Shown here in pieces: positions 1 to 8,802 of a stretch of DNA of 64,000 bases (its first letter is position 1; each line of letters begins with the position of its first letter). The stretch spans positions 372,001 to 436,000 of the forward strand of contig CAVPBI010000019.1 in the NCBI GenBank assembly GCA_963701735.1, in the 5' to 3' direction. Source of the stretch: CAWABB01 sp963701735. Its GTDB lineage: Bacteria > Bacteroidota > Ignavibacteria > UBA10030 > UBA6906. The notes under the pieces were generated by a model. The model made no database searches, was not told where the DNA came from, and was given only the letters and a program-made list of their open reading frames with translations. The translations under genes and the position numbers were made by a program.

Positions 1-32
1 CATCACGCACCACTACCTTACAGAGGATTTCC

Positions 33-242
33 ATGAGCGAAGAGACGCACACGCAGTCGCCCGAGCCGAAGCCGGTTCCACGGACCGACTCGTCGAACCT
101 GATGGGGGGGATCGTCCTGATCACCCTCGGGCTGCTGTTCCTGCTCGGCAAGCTGCTGCCGGATTTCAGCTTTTCCGATTACTGGCCCGTGCTCTTGATT
201 GTGATCGGGGCGGGGCTGCTCTGGAAAGCCAGGAAGACCTGA
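33..242 (+). CDS. small DUF5668-type membrane protein (LiaI/LiaF N-terminal-like)
   Basis: This 69-residue protein has a polar, proline-rich N-terminus (residues 1-22). Two hydrophobic segments follow at about 24-42 and 49-63, separated by a short loop containing DYWPVLLI, and the C-terminus is basic (KARKT). The pattern GGIVLITLGLLFLLGK then YWPVLLIVIGAG is typical of the DUF5668/LiaI-LiaF transmembrane region, found in envelope-stress membrane proteins. An AGAGGA Shine-Dalgarno lies about 7 bases before the ATG. The next gene starts 13 bases after the stop and carries the same membrane motif plus an extracytoplasmic domain, so the two are probably co-transcribed. Function is inferred from the family only; a sensor or regulator may lie upstream of the window. 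Confidence 0.8.
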   Translation: MSEETHTQSPEPKPVPRTDSSNLMGGIVLITLGLLFLLGKLLPDFSFSDYWPVLLIVIGAGLLWKARKT

Positions 243-254
243 GGAGGGATGACC

Positions 255-1166
255 ATGAACAAGGGAAGACTTTTCTGGGGTTCGTTCCTGCTGGGGCTCG
301 GCGTGTTCGTGCTGCTGGATCGGTCCGGCGCGCTGGTCATCGAGTGGGGTGGCATCTGGGCGTTCTGGCCGGTGCTCCTGATACTGATCGGAGTGTCGGT
401 GCTGGGCGGCTCCGGGATTCTCGGGCGCTTCGCGTCAGTCCTGACCGGGCTCCTCGCAGCGGCGCTGGTCGTTGCGTTCATGAATTTCGGCCACGGGGCC
501 GGTGACAAACGGGACGGGAAGGAAGCGGTGCTGACCGAAGCGATGGCGCCCGGAACCACGAGAGCGGCATTCTCGCTTGATGCCGGGGTGGGGACGTTCG
601 TGATCGGAGGGAACAGCGAGCAGTTGATGGAGGCGAGGATCGATTCCGACCCGTGGACATACAGCGTGGGCCGGGACTCTTCCGGCGACCAGGACCGGGT
701 GCGGCTCTGGATGGACCACCACGACGGGGTTACGTGGGGGTGGAGCGTGAGGAACACCGTAGAGGTCGGTCTGAATCCGGCGCCCGCGTGGGATATCGAG
801 GTGGATGCGGGCGCTGCCCGTGTCGATGCCGATTTCCGTACTCTCGCCGTTGAACATCTTCGCCTGTCGTCGGGCGCATCGACCATCAAGGTGCAGCTCG
901 GATCGCGCGCGGAAGAGTGCACGGTAACGCTCGAGACCGGCGTTTCCTCGGTCCGCATCTATGTGCCGGAGTCGGTGGGATGCGACGTGCGGATTGAAGC
1001 GCCCATGTCGGCGAAGAGGCTCCCCGGGTTCGAGAAGCGGGAGGATGGTTGGTACGAAACCGACAACATCGCGACCGCGACGCGGAAGATTCACCTTGAC
1101 ATCGACGCCGGCGTTTCCAGCATCAGGGTGATCCGGGTCGCCAGCGACGAGGGTGTGGAGTTGTAG
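255..1166 (+). CDS. LiaF-like membrane protein with DUF5668 N-terminus and C-terminal toast-rack domain
   Basis: The protein has about 303 residues. Residues 1-75 carry three hydrophobic stretches with the same FWPVLLILIG signature as the preceding gene (DUF5668). After a short linker, residues about 100-300 form a beta-rich domain with repeated glycine-turn-strand units (AGVGTFVI, SGASTIKV, TGVSSVRI, AGVSSIRV), matching the C-terminal toast-rack/LiaF-type domain. LiaF-family proteins modulate envelope-stress signalling in Firmicutes; the role here is unknown. An ATG at 249 is possible, but GGAGGG touches it. The ATG at 255 has correct ribosome-binding-site spacing, so I chose it. The gene directly follows a small DUF5668 protein. 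Confidence 0.75.
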   Translation: MNKGRLFWGSFLLGLGVFVLLDRSGALVIEWGGIWAFWPVLLILIGVSVLGGSGILGRFASVLTGLLAAALVVAFMNFGHGAGDKRDGKEAVLTEAMAPGTTRAAFSLDAGVGTFVIGGNSEQLMEARIDSDPWTYSVGRDSSGDQDRVRLWMDHHDGVTWGWSVRNTVEVGLNPAPAWDIEVDAGAARVDADFRTLAVEHLRLSSGASTIKVQLGSRAEECTVTLETGVSSVRIYVPESVGCDVRIEAPMSAKRLPGFEKREDGWYETDNIATATRKIHLDIDAGVSSIRVIRVASDEGVEL

Positions 1167-1176
1167 CGTTTGCGGC

Positions 1177-1668
1177 TCAGGTTCCCTTTTCTTCGAAGGT
1201 CCCCGTCTTCCTGTTTTTCTGGACGTTCGTCCAGTGGAAGCAGCGCCCGTTCATGGCGATGTAGACGCCGTGCGGCAGGGTCTGGGCGAACGCCATGGCG
1301 CTGCCAAGGTTGAAGAGTCCGTCCGAGCTTCCGAACTTGTAGGGGATCATCGCGCCGGTCAGGACGACAGTCTTCTCTTTCACCTTCTCTCCCAGCGCGC
1401 GTGCGGTGATCTCCATGGTGTCGGTACCGTGCGTCACCAGGATGCGCTCTTCGGTTGCCCTCAGGCAGTTCTCCACGATGATCGACCGGTCCGCGTCGGT
1501 CATCTCAAGGCTATCCACCATCATCAGCGTTCGGATCTGGGTCGGCACGCGGGAGCGGGCGAGCGACAGCATTTCGGGGAGGTGAGTATCCTTGAAGTAC
1601 AATTTCCCTGTAAGCTCGTCGTATTCCTTGTCGAAAGTTCCACCCGTGACAAACACTCGAATATCCAT
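1177..1668 (-). CDS. short asparaginase-family protein (N-terminal domain only)
   Basis: This 163-residue protein begins MDIRVFVTGGTFDKEY. It carries the asparaginase T-x-G-G-T motif near residues 8-12 and the second active-site motif THGTDTM near 79-85. Together these supply the usual nucleophile and the Thr-Asp pair. Typical L-asparaginases have 320-350 residues and two domains, and here only the N-terminal half is present. Single-domain members of this length exist as annotated asparaginase-domain proteins, so this is probably not a truncation. The start at 1668 was chosen because homology begins there; the open frame runs further upstream without recognisable sequence. It is convergent with the LiaF-like gene and divergent from the small peptide at 1942. 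Confidence 0.8.
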   Translation of the reverse strand: MDIRVFVTGGTFDKEYDELTGKLYFKDTHLPEMLSLARSRVPTQIRTLMMVDSLEMTDADRSIIVENCLRATEERILVTHGTDTMEITARALGEKVKEKTVVLTGAMIPYKFGSSDGLFNLGSAMAFAQTLPHGVYIAMNGRCFHWTNVQKNRKTGTFEEKGT

Positions 1669-1843
1669 GATGTGCCCTGCATGTGTCGAATGCGGCGCGG
1701 ATTCGGTCCCGGAGGCGGCACCGATGAGATGACATCGGCGGGACGCCTCGTCCAGCTCAAAGGATACGGAAGCGAAACCAAAAAAACCAATCAGGGGCGC
1801 CCCTTTTCGCGGTTTCTTGGTCACAGAATTTTCCGGTTCGGTT

Positions 1844-1855
1844 TGACCATGGTCA
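1844..1855. promoter_or_regulatory. perfect 12-bp palindrome TGACCATGGTCA between divergent genes
   Basis: The site lies in the 273-base gap between the divergent asparaginase gene (start 1668) and the small membrane peptide (start 1942). The half-site word GGTCACA occurs at about 1819-1825 and again at 1851-1857, so the palindrome may be part of a longer operator. No regulator is encoded next to it. This is a candidate operator only. Confidence 0.3.
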
Positions 1856-1941
1856 CATCGCAATCGGGAACGATAGTGTATCTTGAGTACAGTAATCGGA
1901 AACACATGCGGCGGCAGAAAGAACAGGAAGGAGACAGGACA

Positions 1942-2028
1942 ATGAAAGGCAAGCTCGTGGTACTGGTGATCGTCGGCTGGATGACCCTGACGTTTCTCTA
2001 CCGCCTGATCGCGAGCGCGGCCTGGTAA
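1942..2028 (+). CDS. 28-residue hydrophobic peptide
   Basis: The reading frame from the ATG at 1942 encodes a 28-residue peptide: a basic start (MKGK), one predicted membrane helix (LVVLVIVGWMTLTFLY) and RLIASAAW at the end. A good Shine-Dalgarno (GGAAGGAGA) lies about 7-8 bases upstream. The gene is isolated in its own intergenic region. I recognise no family. The ribosome-binding site and the membrane-peptide composition support it being real, but nothing else does. Confidence 0.4.
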   Translation: MKGKLVVLVIVGWMTLTFLYRLIASAAW

Positions 2029-2146
2029 GCTGTCCTGTGCGGGCTGCCTGACCCATTCCGGCGGCATCGCCGGGGGCCTCGGCAGTCGAGTGTCTCTGAA
2101 CGAGTGTACCGGACCTGGCGCAGGTCCATGGATGATGGATCCCGGA

Positions 2147-2174
2147 CGAACGGGGGGCGAGAGCTCCCCGTTCG
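2147..2174. terminator. GC-rich stem-loop, possible terminator without a T-run
   Basis: The left arm CGAACGGGG at 2147-2155 pairs perfectly with CCCCGTTCG at 2166-2174 around a 10-base loop. It lies 119 bases after the small peptide and about 93 bases before the symporter. No T-tract follows, so termination is uncertain; it could be another RNA structure. Confidence 0.35.
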
Positions 2175-2266
2175 CCGTTATAGGACTGCGGTCCGGCTGA
2201 TTCAGGCCGGCATAAAGCCGAACGCTCCGGTTTCAGTGGATCGTTGTGGGATGTTGATCTCCGGGG

Positions 2267-3905
2267 ATGTTGATCCTTGGGGGAGGGACAAGCCTTGCGG
2301 GGGTGATTTCTCCGCCGTATCTTGGTCCAGCACATCCGGAGACGCTCCCCCTGCCAACGACCGGCTTCACGCTCCTCGATTATGTCGTCCTGGTCGCTTA
2401 CCTCATCGGCATAGCCATCGTCGGTATCCGATTGGGCGGCCGCCAGTTCTTCTGCGACCGATTACTTTCTGGGCAAGGACAGCATCCCCTGGTGGGTCGT
2501 CTGTTTCTCGATTGTCGCAGCTGAAACCAGCGCGCTCACCTTCATCAGCATTCCCGGCCTTTCCTATCTCGGCAATCTCAACTTCCTGCAGGTGACGGTC
2601 GGATACCTGATCGGCCGCATCCTCGTTTCGGTCTTCCTCCTTCCTTCATACTTTGCCGGGGATCTTTCGACGGCGTACGCCTTTCTCGAGCGTCGGTTCG
2701 GGAAGAAGACGAGGAGCTTCGCGTCGGTGGTATTTCTCGCCACCAGGCTGGCCGCCGATGGCGTGCGCCTGTTTGCCACGGCGATCCCGCTCAAGTTCGT
2801 GCTGGACATTGAATATCCGCTCGCGATCCTACTGCTTGCACTGGTTGCCCTGGCCTACACGACCATTGGCGGAGTGCGCGGCGTCATCTGGGTGGATGCG
2901 ATTCAGATGTTTGTCTACATCGGGGGGGCGCTGGCGGCCGCGGCGTTTCTGGCAGCCGACACTCCGGGCGGCCTGTCGGCGATCCTGGGCCGGGCCGCGG
3001 CTGAGGGGAAGCTTCAGATCGTGAATCTGGATTTCAGCCATTTCTGGTCTTCGCCGTACACGCTGGTCGCGGGGCTGGTGGGCGGCGCGCTGCTCTCCAT
3101 GGCGTCGCACGGGACCGATCAGCTGGTCGTCCAGCGCGTGCTCGCCACGAAGTCGGAGCACGCCGCGCGCAAGGCGCTCATCGGCAGCGGCGTGATTGTC
3201 ATCCTGCAGTTTGCGCTCTTCCTGATCGTCGGGCTGATGCTGTACGGCCACTACGGGGGTCAGACGCTGGCGGGGCTGGGGCTCACCAGGGCCGACGAAA
3301 TCTTCCCGCGGTACATCGTGGAGGGGCTGCCGCCCGGCGTGTCCGGCTTCATCATTGCGGGCCTGCTTGCTGCGGCGCTCTCGACGCTGGCCGGGTCGAT
3401 GAGTTCCATGTCGTCTTCGACGGTGCTGGATCTCTGGCGCGGGCTTCGCGGCACGCCGGCAGATCCGCGGGCCGAGCTGCGGCTTTCCCGGATCGTGACG
3501 GTCGTATGGGCGGGGATGCTGGTTCTGTCGGCGCTAGTATTCATGAATTCAAGCCAGGCGGTGGTCGAGCTCGCGCTGAGCATCGCGAGCTTCACCTACG
3601 GAGGGCTTCTGGGGACGTTTCTGCTCGGCGTTTTCTTCCGTCGGCCACGTCAGGACGACGCCCTGGCCGCGTTCGTTGCGGGGATCCTGCTGATGGTGAC
3701 AGTGATCGCCCTGCAACTTGTGGCGTGGACATGGTATACGGCTATCGGGGTGATCGGGACGCTGGCTGTCGGAACAGCGTTGTCGCGCCTCGAGCCGCCC
3801 GAGCGGAGATCGGGCGACACTCCCGGGGGGACTCTGCTTGACATCGGGAGATCAAAGTGCTATTATAGAGCGTATTGTCCGGACGATGTAGCCCGCAGGG
3901 AGTGA
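2267..3905 (+). CDS. sodium:solute symporter (SSS family), frame broken near 2447
   Basis: This is a multi-pass transporter of about 545 residues, probably importing a sugar or organic acid with Na+. The N-terminal part reads GFTLLDYVVLVAYLIGIAIV. After a one-base frame break near 2447 it continues with ATDYFLGKDSIPWWVVCFS, AAETSALTFISIPGLSY and VGYLIGRILVSVFLLP, which is the conserved start of the SSS family including the YFLGG-like and AAETSA segments. About twelve hydrophobic helices follow. An extra T in CAGTTCTTCT restores the frame if removed. The exact start is unclear: the ATG at 2267 is the first in frame, but the family normally begins nearer 2365. The last 20-30 residues (after 3830) are not transporter-like. 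No operon partner is obvious. Confidence 0.8.
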
Positions 3906-4017
3906 TCCCTTTCAGGTAAGTCTTCCGCCTCCCTGCCCTGCACGTCCTACCCCAGCGCCAAATCCATGTATTTGCGCTATCCGTTCTTTTACTCATCCAA
4001 ACTCAAGGAGTGCACGC

Positions 4018-5902
4018 ATGAAATCCTTCGCGACAATGCTGTTGCTTCTGTTTGTCGTCGTCGGGACAGCGTTTGGTCAGCCCTTCGTCCAGACGGCTGC
4101 GCACGACGTTGTTCTCACGAAGGCGAACTGGACCGGCCCGGATTCCACCAAGCCCTATCTTGACGATCAGGGCGTCCGGACGGTGTGGGTGACAAACGAT
4201 CTGGACAAAGACGGGAAGCCTGAGATTCTTGCGACCGACTACGCCAACACTGGCAGAGTCCATGTGTTTGAGCTCGTAAGCGGCAACACGCTCGAGCTCG
4301 TGTGGTCCTCTCCCCGGCATCACGCCGAGCGGCGGTGGCAGCACGCCTCGCTGGGTCAGGCACGGCGACCTGGATGGTGACGGAAACGGCGAGATCATCT
4401 TCCCGTGGGCGCTCACCGGTGGGGTGGACACGGCGGTCGTCGTATTCGAGTGGACGGGGGCGGACAACGACTATGGAACCGAACCGGCCATAGAACTGAC
4501 CAAGAACCTCTTCGCTCCCCAGGGTCTCGGCAACTTCCGCATGAACCGTGAGACGGGCGAGGTCTACGATTTCGATAGTGATGGTCGAGACGAGCTGATC
4601 ACGTGCAACCGGGACGGCAAGGTATACGTGATGGGCGTGGTCGGCGAGTTCCCCGGCTTTGCATCGTGGCAGATCGAAGGCGGCGATCCCCTTGTGCATC
4701 CCGACAACAGGTTCTCGGCGGGTTCATGGTGGCATTCGTTCCCCGCGGACATCGACGGCGACGGGACGAAGGAGATCGTGAACCACTACTGGAACAACTG
4801 GGGGATGTGGAGCATCGATCCGCTGGGACCCGATTCGTATCGATACCCCACGCCGAGGGTCGATTCGCTCACGGACGACCGCGCAAAGACCGACTTCTAT
4901 CATGAGTTCTACCCTGAAGACGCCTGCAGCTACATGGGCATGGTCCCGGTGGATGTGGACGGTGACGGGAAGCAGGAGCTTGCGGGAATCGTCTACGTCG
5001 GCGGCAGCGACAACGACTACGATGCCGTGCTCATAAGTCTGACCCAGGCCGACACCGGTGTCTATGTGTGGCGGGGGACGGGGCAATTTGCCACGATCGG
5101 CCACAGGATGTGGGAGCTGGCCGGCAAGACAGGGGGATCGCACTGGGGATCCGCCGCGTATGATTTCAACGGAAATGGACGCGATGAATACGTCGTCGGC
5201 GGCGCTGGCGGCTACGAGCTCATCTCCATCGAGTACAAGGGAACCGGCGATATTCTCGACGCTGCGAACTACGATAGGACGATTACGTTCCCCGGTGAAG
5301 CGACGTTCTTCCATTACTTCGATATCTATGATTCCCTCGGCACCATCACCGATACCGTGTCCAGGGAAAACCCGTTCCTGGCGAAGGTGTTCGCCGGATG
5401 CGACCTTGACAACAACGGGAAGAAGGAAGCCGTGATGGCGTATCAGAGCGTCGCGGACTCCATCACCTACACGTACTACTCCTGGGACACGGCTGCTGTT
5501 CCGCAGCGATATGTTGCGTCCGACACGGTGAAGATTCCGAATAACCAATCCTGGAACATCAAGGTCGTGGAATGGACGGGGGCCGTGTTCGTTGACAAGC
5601 CTCTCCAGTTCGTGTCCCCCGAGGACTATGTCCTCGAACAGAACTATCCGAATCCGTTCAACCCCTCGACGACGATCCGGTTCTCCCTGCCGGTCGGCAA
5701 GAACATCTCCCTGACCGTGTACGACATGGTCGGGCGCGAGGTGAAGAAGCTGATCGGAGACGAGGTGTATATGCCGGGCACGCACAGCGCCGAATGGGAT
5801 GGGACGGACAATCTCGGGAAGCCCGTTGCCAGCGGGAACTACGTCTACACCCTCAAGTTCGGCAACTTCACCAAATCCGCAAAGATGATGCTGCTGAAGT
5901 AA
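4018..5902 (+). CDS. secreted FG-GAP/VCBS beta-propeller protein with T9SS sorting domain, frame broken near 4318
   Basis: The gene encodes about 627 residues once the extra base in CCCCGGCATC (near 4318) is bridged. A Sec signal peptide (MKSFATMLLLLFVVVGTAFG) is followed by at least seven D-x-D-x-DG-x-x-E calcium-binding repeats: DLDKDGKPEI, DLDGDGNGEI, DFDSDGRDEL, DIDGDGTKEI, DVDGDGKQEL, DFNGNGRDEY and DLDNNGKKEA. This is the FG-GAP/VCBS pattern of an integrin-type seven-bladed propeller. The C-terminus from about 5635 is a T9SS type A sorting domain (LEQNYPNPFNPSTTIRFSLP ending SAKMMLLK), so the product should be exported across the outer membrane. A strong terminator follows immediately. 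The substrate or partner is unknown. Confidence 0.85.
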
Positions 5903-5921
5903 TTGCCGCCTATGTCAACGA

Positions 5922-5962
5922 ACGAGCCGTGATCAGCAGCACCGTCACGGCTCGTTTTTTTT
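5922..5962 (+). terminator. Rho-independent terminator
   Basis: ACGAGCCGTGA at 5922-5932 pairs perfectly with TCACGGCTCGT at 5945-5955 over a 12-base loop. Eight T residues (5955-5962) follow. It sits 20 bases after the FG-GAP gene and separates it from the TonB receptor gene. Confidence 0.9.
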
Positions 5963-6009
5963 GTCGGGCGGAACCTTCAATACTGTCCCTGAGCACAAAG
6001 GAGGTCTGG

Positions 6010-8787
6010 ATGAAAGCGCGTTTGTGCGTGACGGCTCTGCTCCTGTTGGCCGCCGCGTTGGAGACGCTTGCCGGGACGACCGGGAAAATCGCGGGCAGAA
6101 TCCGCGACGCGGAATCGGGGGAACCCCTTGTGGGAGTGAGCGTGATCATCGAGGGGACGACGACCGGGGTGAGCTCCGACGTGGACGGCAACTTCGTCCT
6201 CGTCAACATTTCTCCCGGTTCGTACGTTGTTGTCGCCTCCGGCGTCGGACTCCAACGGAAACGATTCAGCAACGTGAAGGTCTCGGTCGATTTCACCACG
6301 CGGCTGGAAATCCAGTTGTCCACGGACGTGATCGCGCTCGAAACTGTCGAAGTCCAGGCCGAAGCTCCGATGGTCCGGCGCGACCTGACCTCCTCGCAGG
6401 CCGTCATTGACGCCACGGCCATCGAGGCGCTCCCGGTGGAGAACGTGACCCAGGTGCTGACCCTGCAGGCCGGCATCACGCAGGGCACAGGCGGCGAAAT
6501 CCACATCCGCGGCGGCCGGTCCACGGAAATCCAGTACACGGTCAACGGCGTGTCGATCGTGAACCCCTTCGACAACACCCGGTCCGTCTCGATCGCGACG
6601 AATGCCATTGAAGAGCTCTCGGTTGTGGCGGGGACGTTCAACGCCGAGTACGGCAACGCCCTGAGCGGCGTGGTCAACACCGTGACGAAGGAGGGGGGAC
6701 CCACGTACCGTGGCACCATTTCCGCCTATACGGGTGACTACGTCAGCAGTCGCGACGAAACGTTCTTCAACATCGACGACTTCGATGCGCTCAACAATCC
6801 CGTGGTCGAGGCGACCCTGAGTGGTCCAATCGTCCCGGACCTTGGCAACATGCTGACATTCTTCGCCTCCGGCAGGTTCGAGGAGAGCAAGGGCTGGCTG
6901 TACGGTATCCGGGAGCAAACGCCGGAAGACTACGTCATCAAGAATCCGGCGAACCCGAACGACATCACCGTCATCTCGACCGGGGACGGGGCGATCGTTC
7001 CGATGAACCCGAACCGGTCCCGGAGCGCCACCGCGAAGCTTGCGTTCGCGCCCGATCCGGTGATGAAGTTCCGGTACGATCTGGTCTACTCCGACGGGTG
7101 GTCCAAGTCGTACAACCACGACCTGAAGTACAACCCCGACGCGCAGTATCAGAACTACGAGTGGGGGCTGCTGAATGCCCTGGAGTTCCGCCATGCGGTG
7201 TCGCCCAGGACCTTCTACACGGTCAAGGCGTCCTGGAACACCAACGATTATCAGCAGTATCTGTATGCGCTGACCAGCGACGGCGTCACGCCGGTGGAGT
7301 ATCACGCGGGGATGACGCTGGACACGTCGCAGTTCCGCCCGGACTACCGGTATCAACCGATCCACAAGCAGACCAGGGTATCGACGTACACGTTCCTCTC
7401 CGGGGGAACGCCCCTGACCCAGTACTATCAGCGCTCGGAGACATTCGGCGGGAGAGCCGATATTACGAGCCAGGTCAGCTCAAGCCATGAGCTGAAAGGC
7501 GGTGTCGATTTTCGATCTCATGCGCTCGACTACGAGGCGTTTACGATCCTGTATGACACCTCGAGCTCGGTGTTCGACACCCCGACAATCACCGCCCCCG
7601 GGACCTCGGACCATTCGTCATACCGGCGGACACCGCTTGAGTTCTCGGCCTACGTGCAGGACAAGATGGAGTTCGAAAGTCTGATTCTGAACGTCGGCCT
7701 CCGGTACGATTACCTTGCGCCGAAATCGATGTACGGCACCAGCACCCAGTACCCGTCGCCGAACAGCCCGACGCTTCCCGCGGGGGTCGATTCTTCGGCG
7801 TTGCTGGCCGATGCAGAGGTGAAGCAGACCCTGAGCCCGCGCATCGGCGTGTCGTTCCCGATCACCGACAGGGGCATCATCCATTTCTCCTACGGCCACT
7901 TCTACCAGATGCCGCCCTTCTCATACCTGTACACGAACCCGGACTTCGTCTCGGATTTCTCGTCGGGGACCCCTGTCTTCGGAAATGCAAACCTGAATCC
8001 CGAGCAGACCGTGACGTACGAGGTCGGCCTCCAGCAGCAGCTCAGCGATAACGTCTCCTTCACCCTCACCGGCTTCTACAAGGACGTGCGCGATCTCCTT
8101 GCATTGCAGCAGATCCGGATCAGCGGGGATGAGACGTACTACAAGTACGTCAACAAGGACTACGCAAACATCAAGGGGATCACGCTCTCGTTCACCAAGC
8201 GGCGCACCGCGGCCGATCTTCTCGGCGTGACCGTGGATTACACGTTCCAGGTGGCCGAAGGGAACGAAGTGAACTCGGATGCGTTCTTCGTCGACCTCTC
8301 CTCGGGACGGCAGAGCGAGAAGGTCCCCGTCTACCTCGGCTGGGACCAGACGCACACGCTGAACGCCACGGTCACCGTCGGGCGGCCGAGCGACTGGAAC
8401 GTCACGCTGGTTGGGCGTCTGGGCAGCGGACTGCCGTACACGCCTGAAGTGACATCCAGAACCCTCTACCTGCGGGAGAACAGCGAACGCAAGCCTGCGC
8501 AGGCGTCGGTGGACGTGCTGGTCGACAAGACCTTCGCGTTTTCCGGAGTTGCCATTACGGCTTTCCTGAAGGTGTACAACGTCTTCGACACGCTTAATGA
8601 GCGGGTCGTGTACAACGACACCGGGCGGGCAACCTACACGCTGGTTGCCAGCCAGGGGACGGCGCAGGCGACGGACGAGCTTGCGAAGACTGTGCCGGGG
8701 GTACACCCGGCGAGCGAATACTTCCAGCGACCCAACTACTTTCAGGCGCCGCGCCAGGTGCGCATCGGCGCGTCGTTCGAGTTCTAA
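6010..8787 (+). CDS. TonB-dependent receptor with carboxypeptidase-regulatory-like N-terminus
   Basis: This is a 925-residue outer-membrane receptor. A signal peptide (about 1-21) precedes a CarboxypepD_reg-like domain (GKIAGRIRDAESGEPLVGVS, about 22-105). The plug domain at about 115-230 contains IHIRGGRSTEIQYTVNG and GNALSGVVNTVTKEGG. A long beta-barrel follows with NLNPEQTVTYEVG and a C-terminal RQVRIGASFEF ending in an aromatic residue. The start at 6010 was chosen for the AAAGGAGG ribosome-binding site and the signal peptide; the open frame upstream is not coding. No SusD gene follows. Instead it is followed 15 bases later by a very large secreted protein and then a PorV-like protein, an arrangement repeated at 28.4-34.5 kb. 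The ligand is unknown. Confidence 0.88.
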   Translation: MKARLCVTALLLLAAALETLAGTTGKIAGRIRDAESGEPLVGVSVIIEGTTTGVSSDVDGNFVLVNISPGSYVVVASGVGLQRKRFSNVKVSVDFTTRLEIQLSTDVIALETVEVQAEAPMVRRDLTSSQAVIDATAIEALPVENVTQVLTLQAGITQGTGGEIHIRGGRSTEIQYTVNGVSIVNPFDNTRSVSIATNAIEELSVVAGTFNAEYGNALSGVVNTVTKEGGPTYRGTISAYTGDYVSSRDETFFNIDDFDALNNPVVEATLSGPIVPDLGNMLTFFASGRFEESKGWLYGIREQTPEDYVIKNPANPNDITVISTGDGAIVPMNPNRSRSATAKLAFAPDPVMKFRYDLVYSDGWSKSYNHDLKYNPDAQYQNYEWGLLNALEFRHAVSPRTFYTVKASWNTNDYQQYLYALTSDGVTPVEYHAGMTLDTSQFRPDYRYQPIHKQTRVSTYTFLSGGTPLTQYYQRSETFGGRADITSQVSSSHELKGGVDFRSHALDYEAFTILYDTSSSVFDTPTITAPGTSDHSSYRRTPLEFSAYVQDKMEFESLILNVGLRYDYLAPKSMYGTSTQYPSPNSPTLPAGVDSSALLADAEVKQTLSPRIGVSFPITDRGIIHFSYGHFYQMPPFSYLYTNPDFVSDFSSGTPVFGNANLNPEQTVTYEVGLQQQLSDNVSFTLTGFYKDVRDLLALQQIRISGDETYYKYVNKDYANIKGITLSFTKRRTAADLLGVTVDYTFQVAEGNEVNSDAFFVDLSSGRQSEKVPVYLGWDQTHTLNATVTVGRPSDWNVTLVGRLGSGLPYTPEVTSRTLYLRENSERKPAQASVDVLVDKTFAFSGVAITAFLKVYNVFDTLNERVVYNDTGRATYTLVASQGTAQATDELAKTVPGVHPASEYFQRPNYFQAPRQVRIGASFEF

Positions 8788-8802
8788 CCGGAGAATCAGC
8801 GT

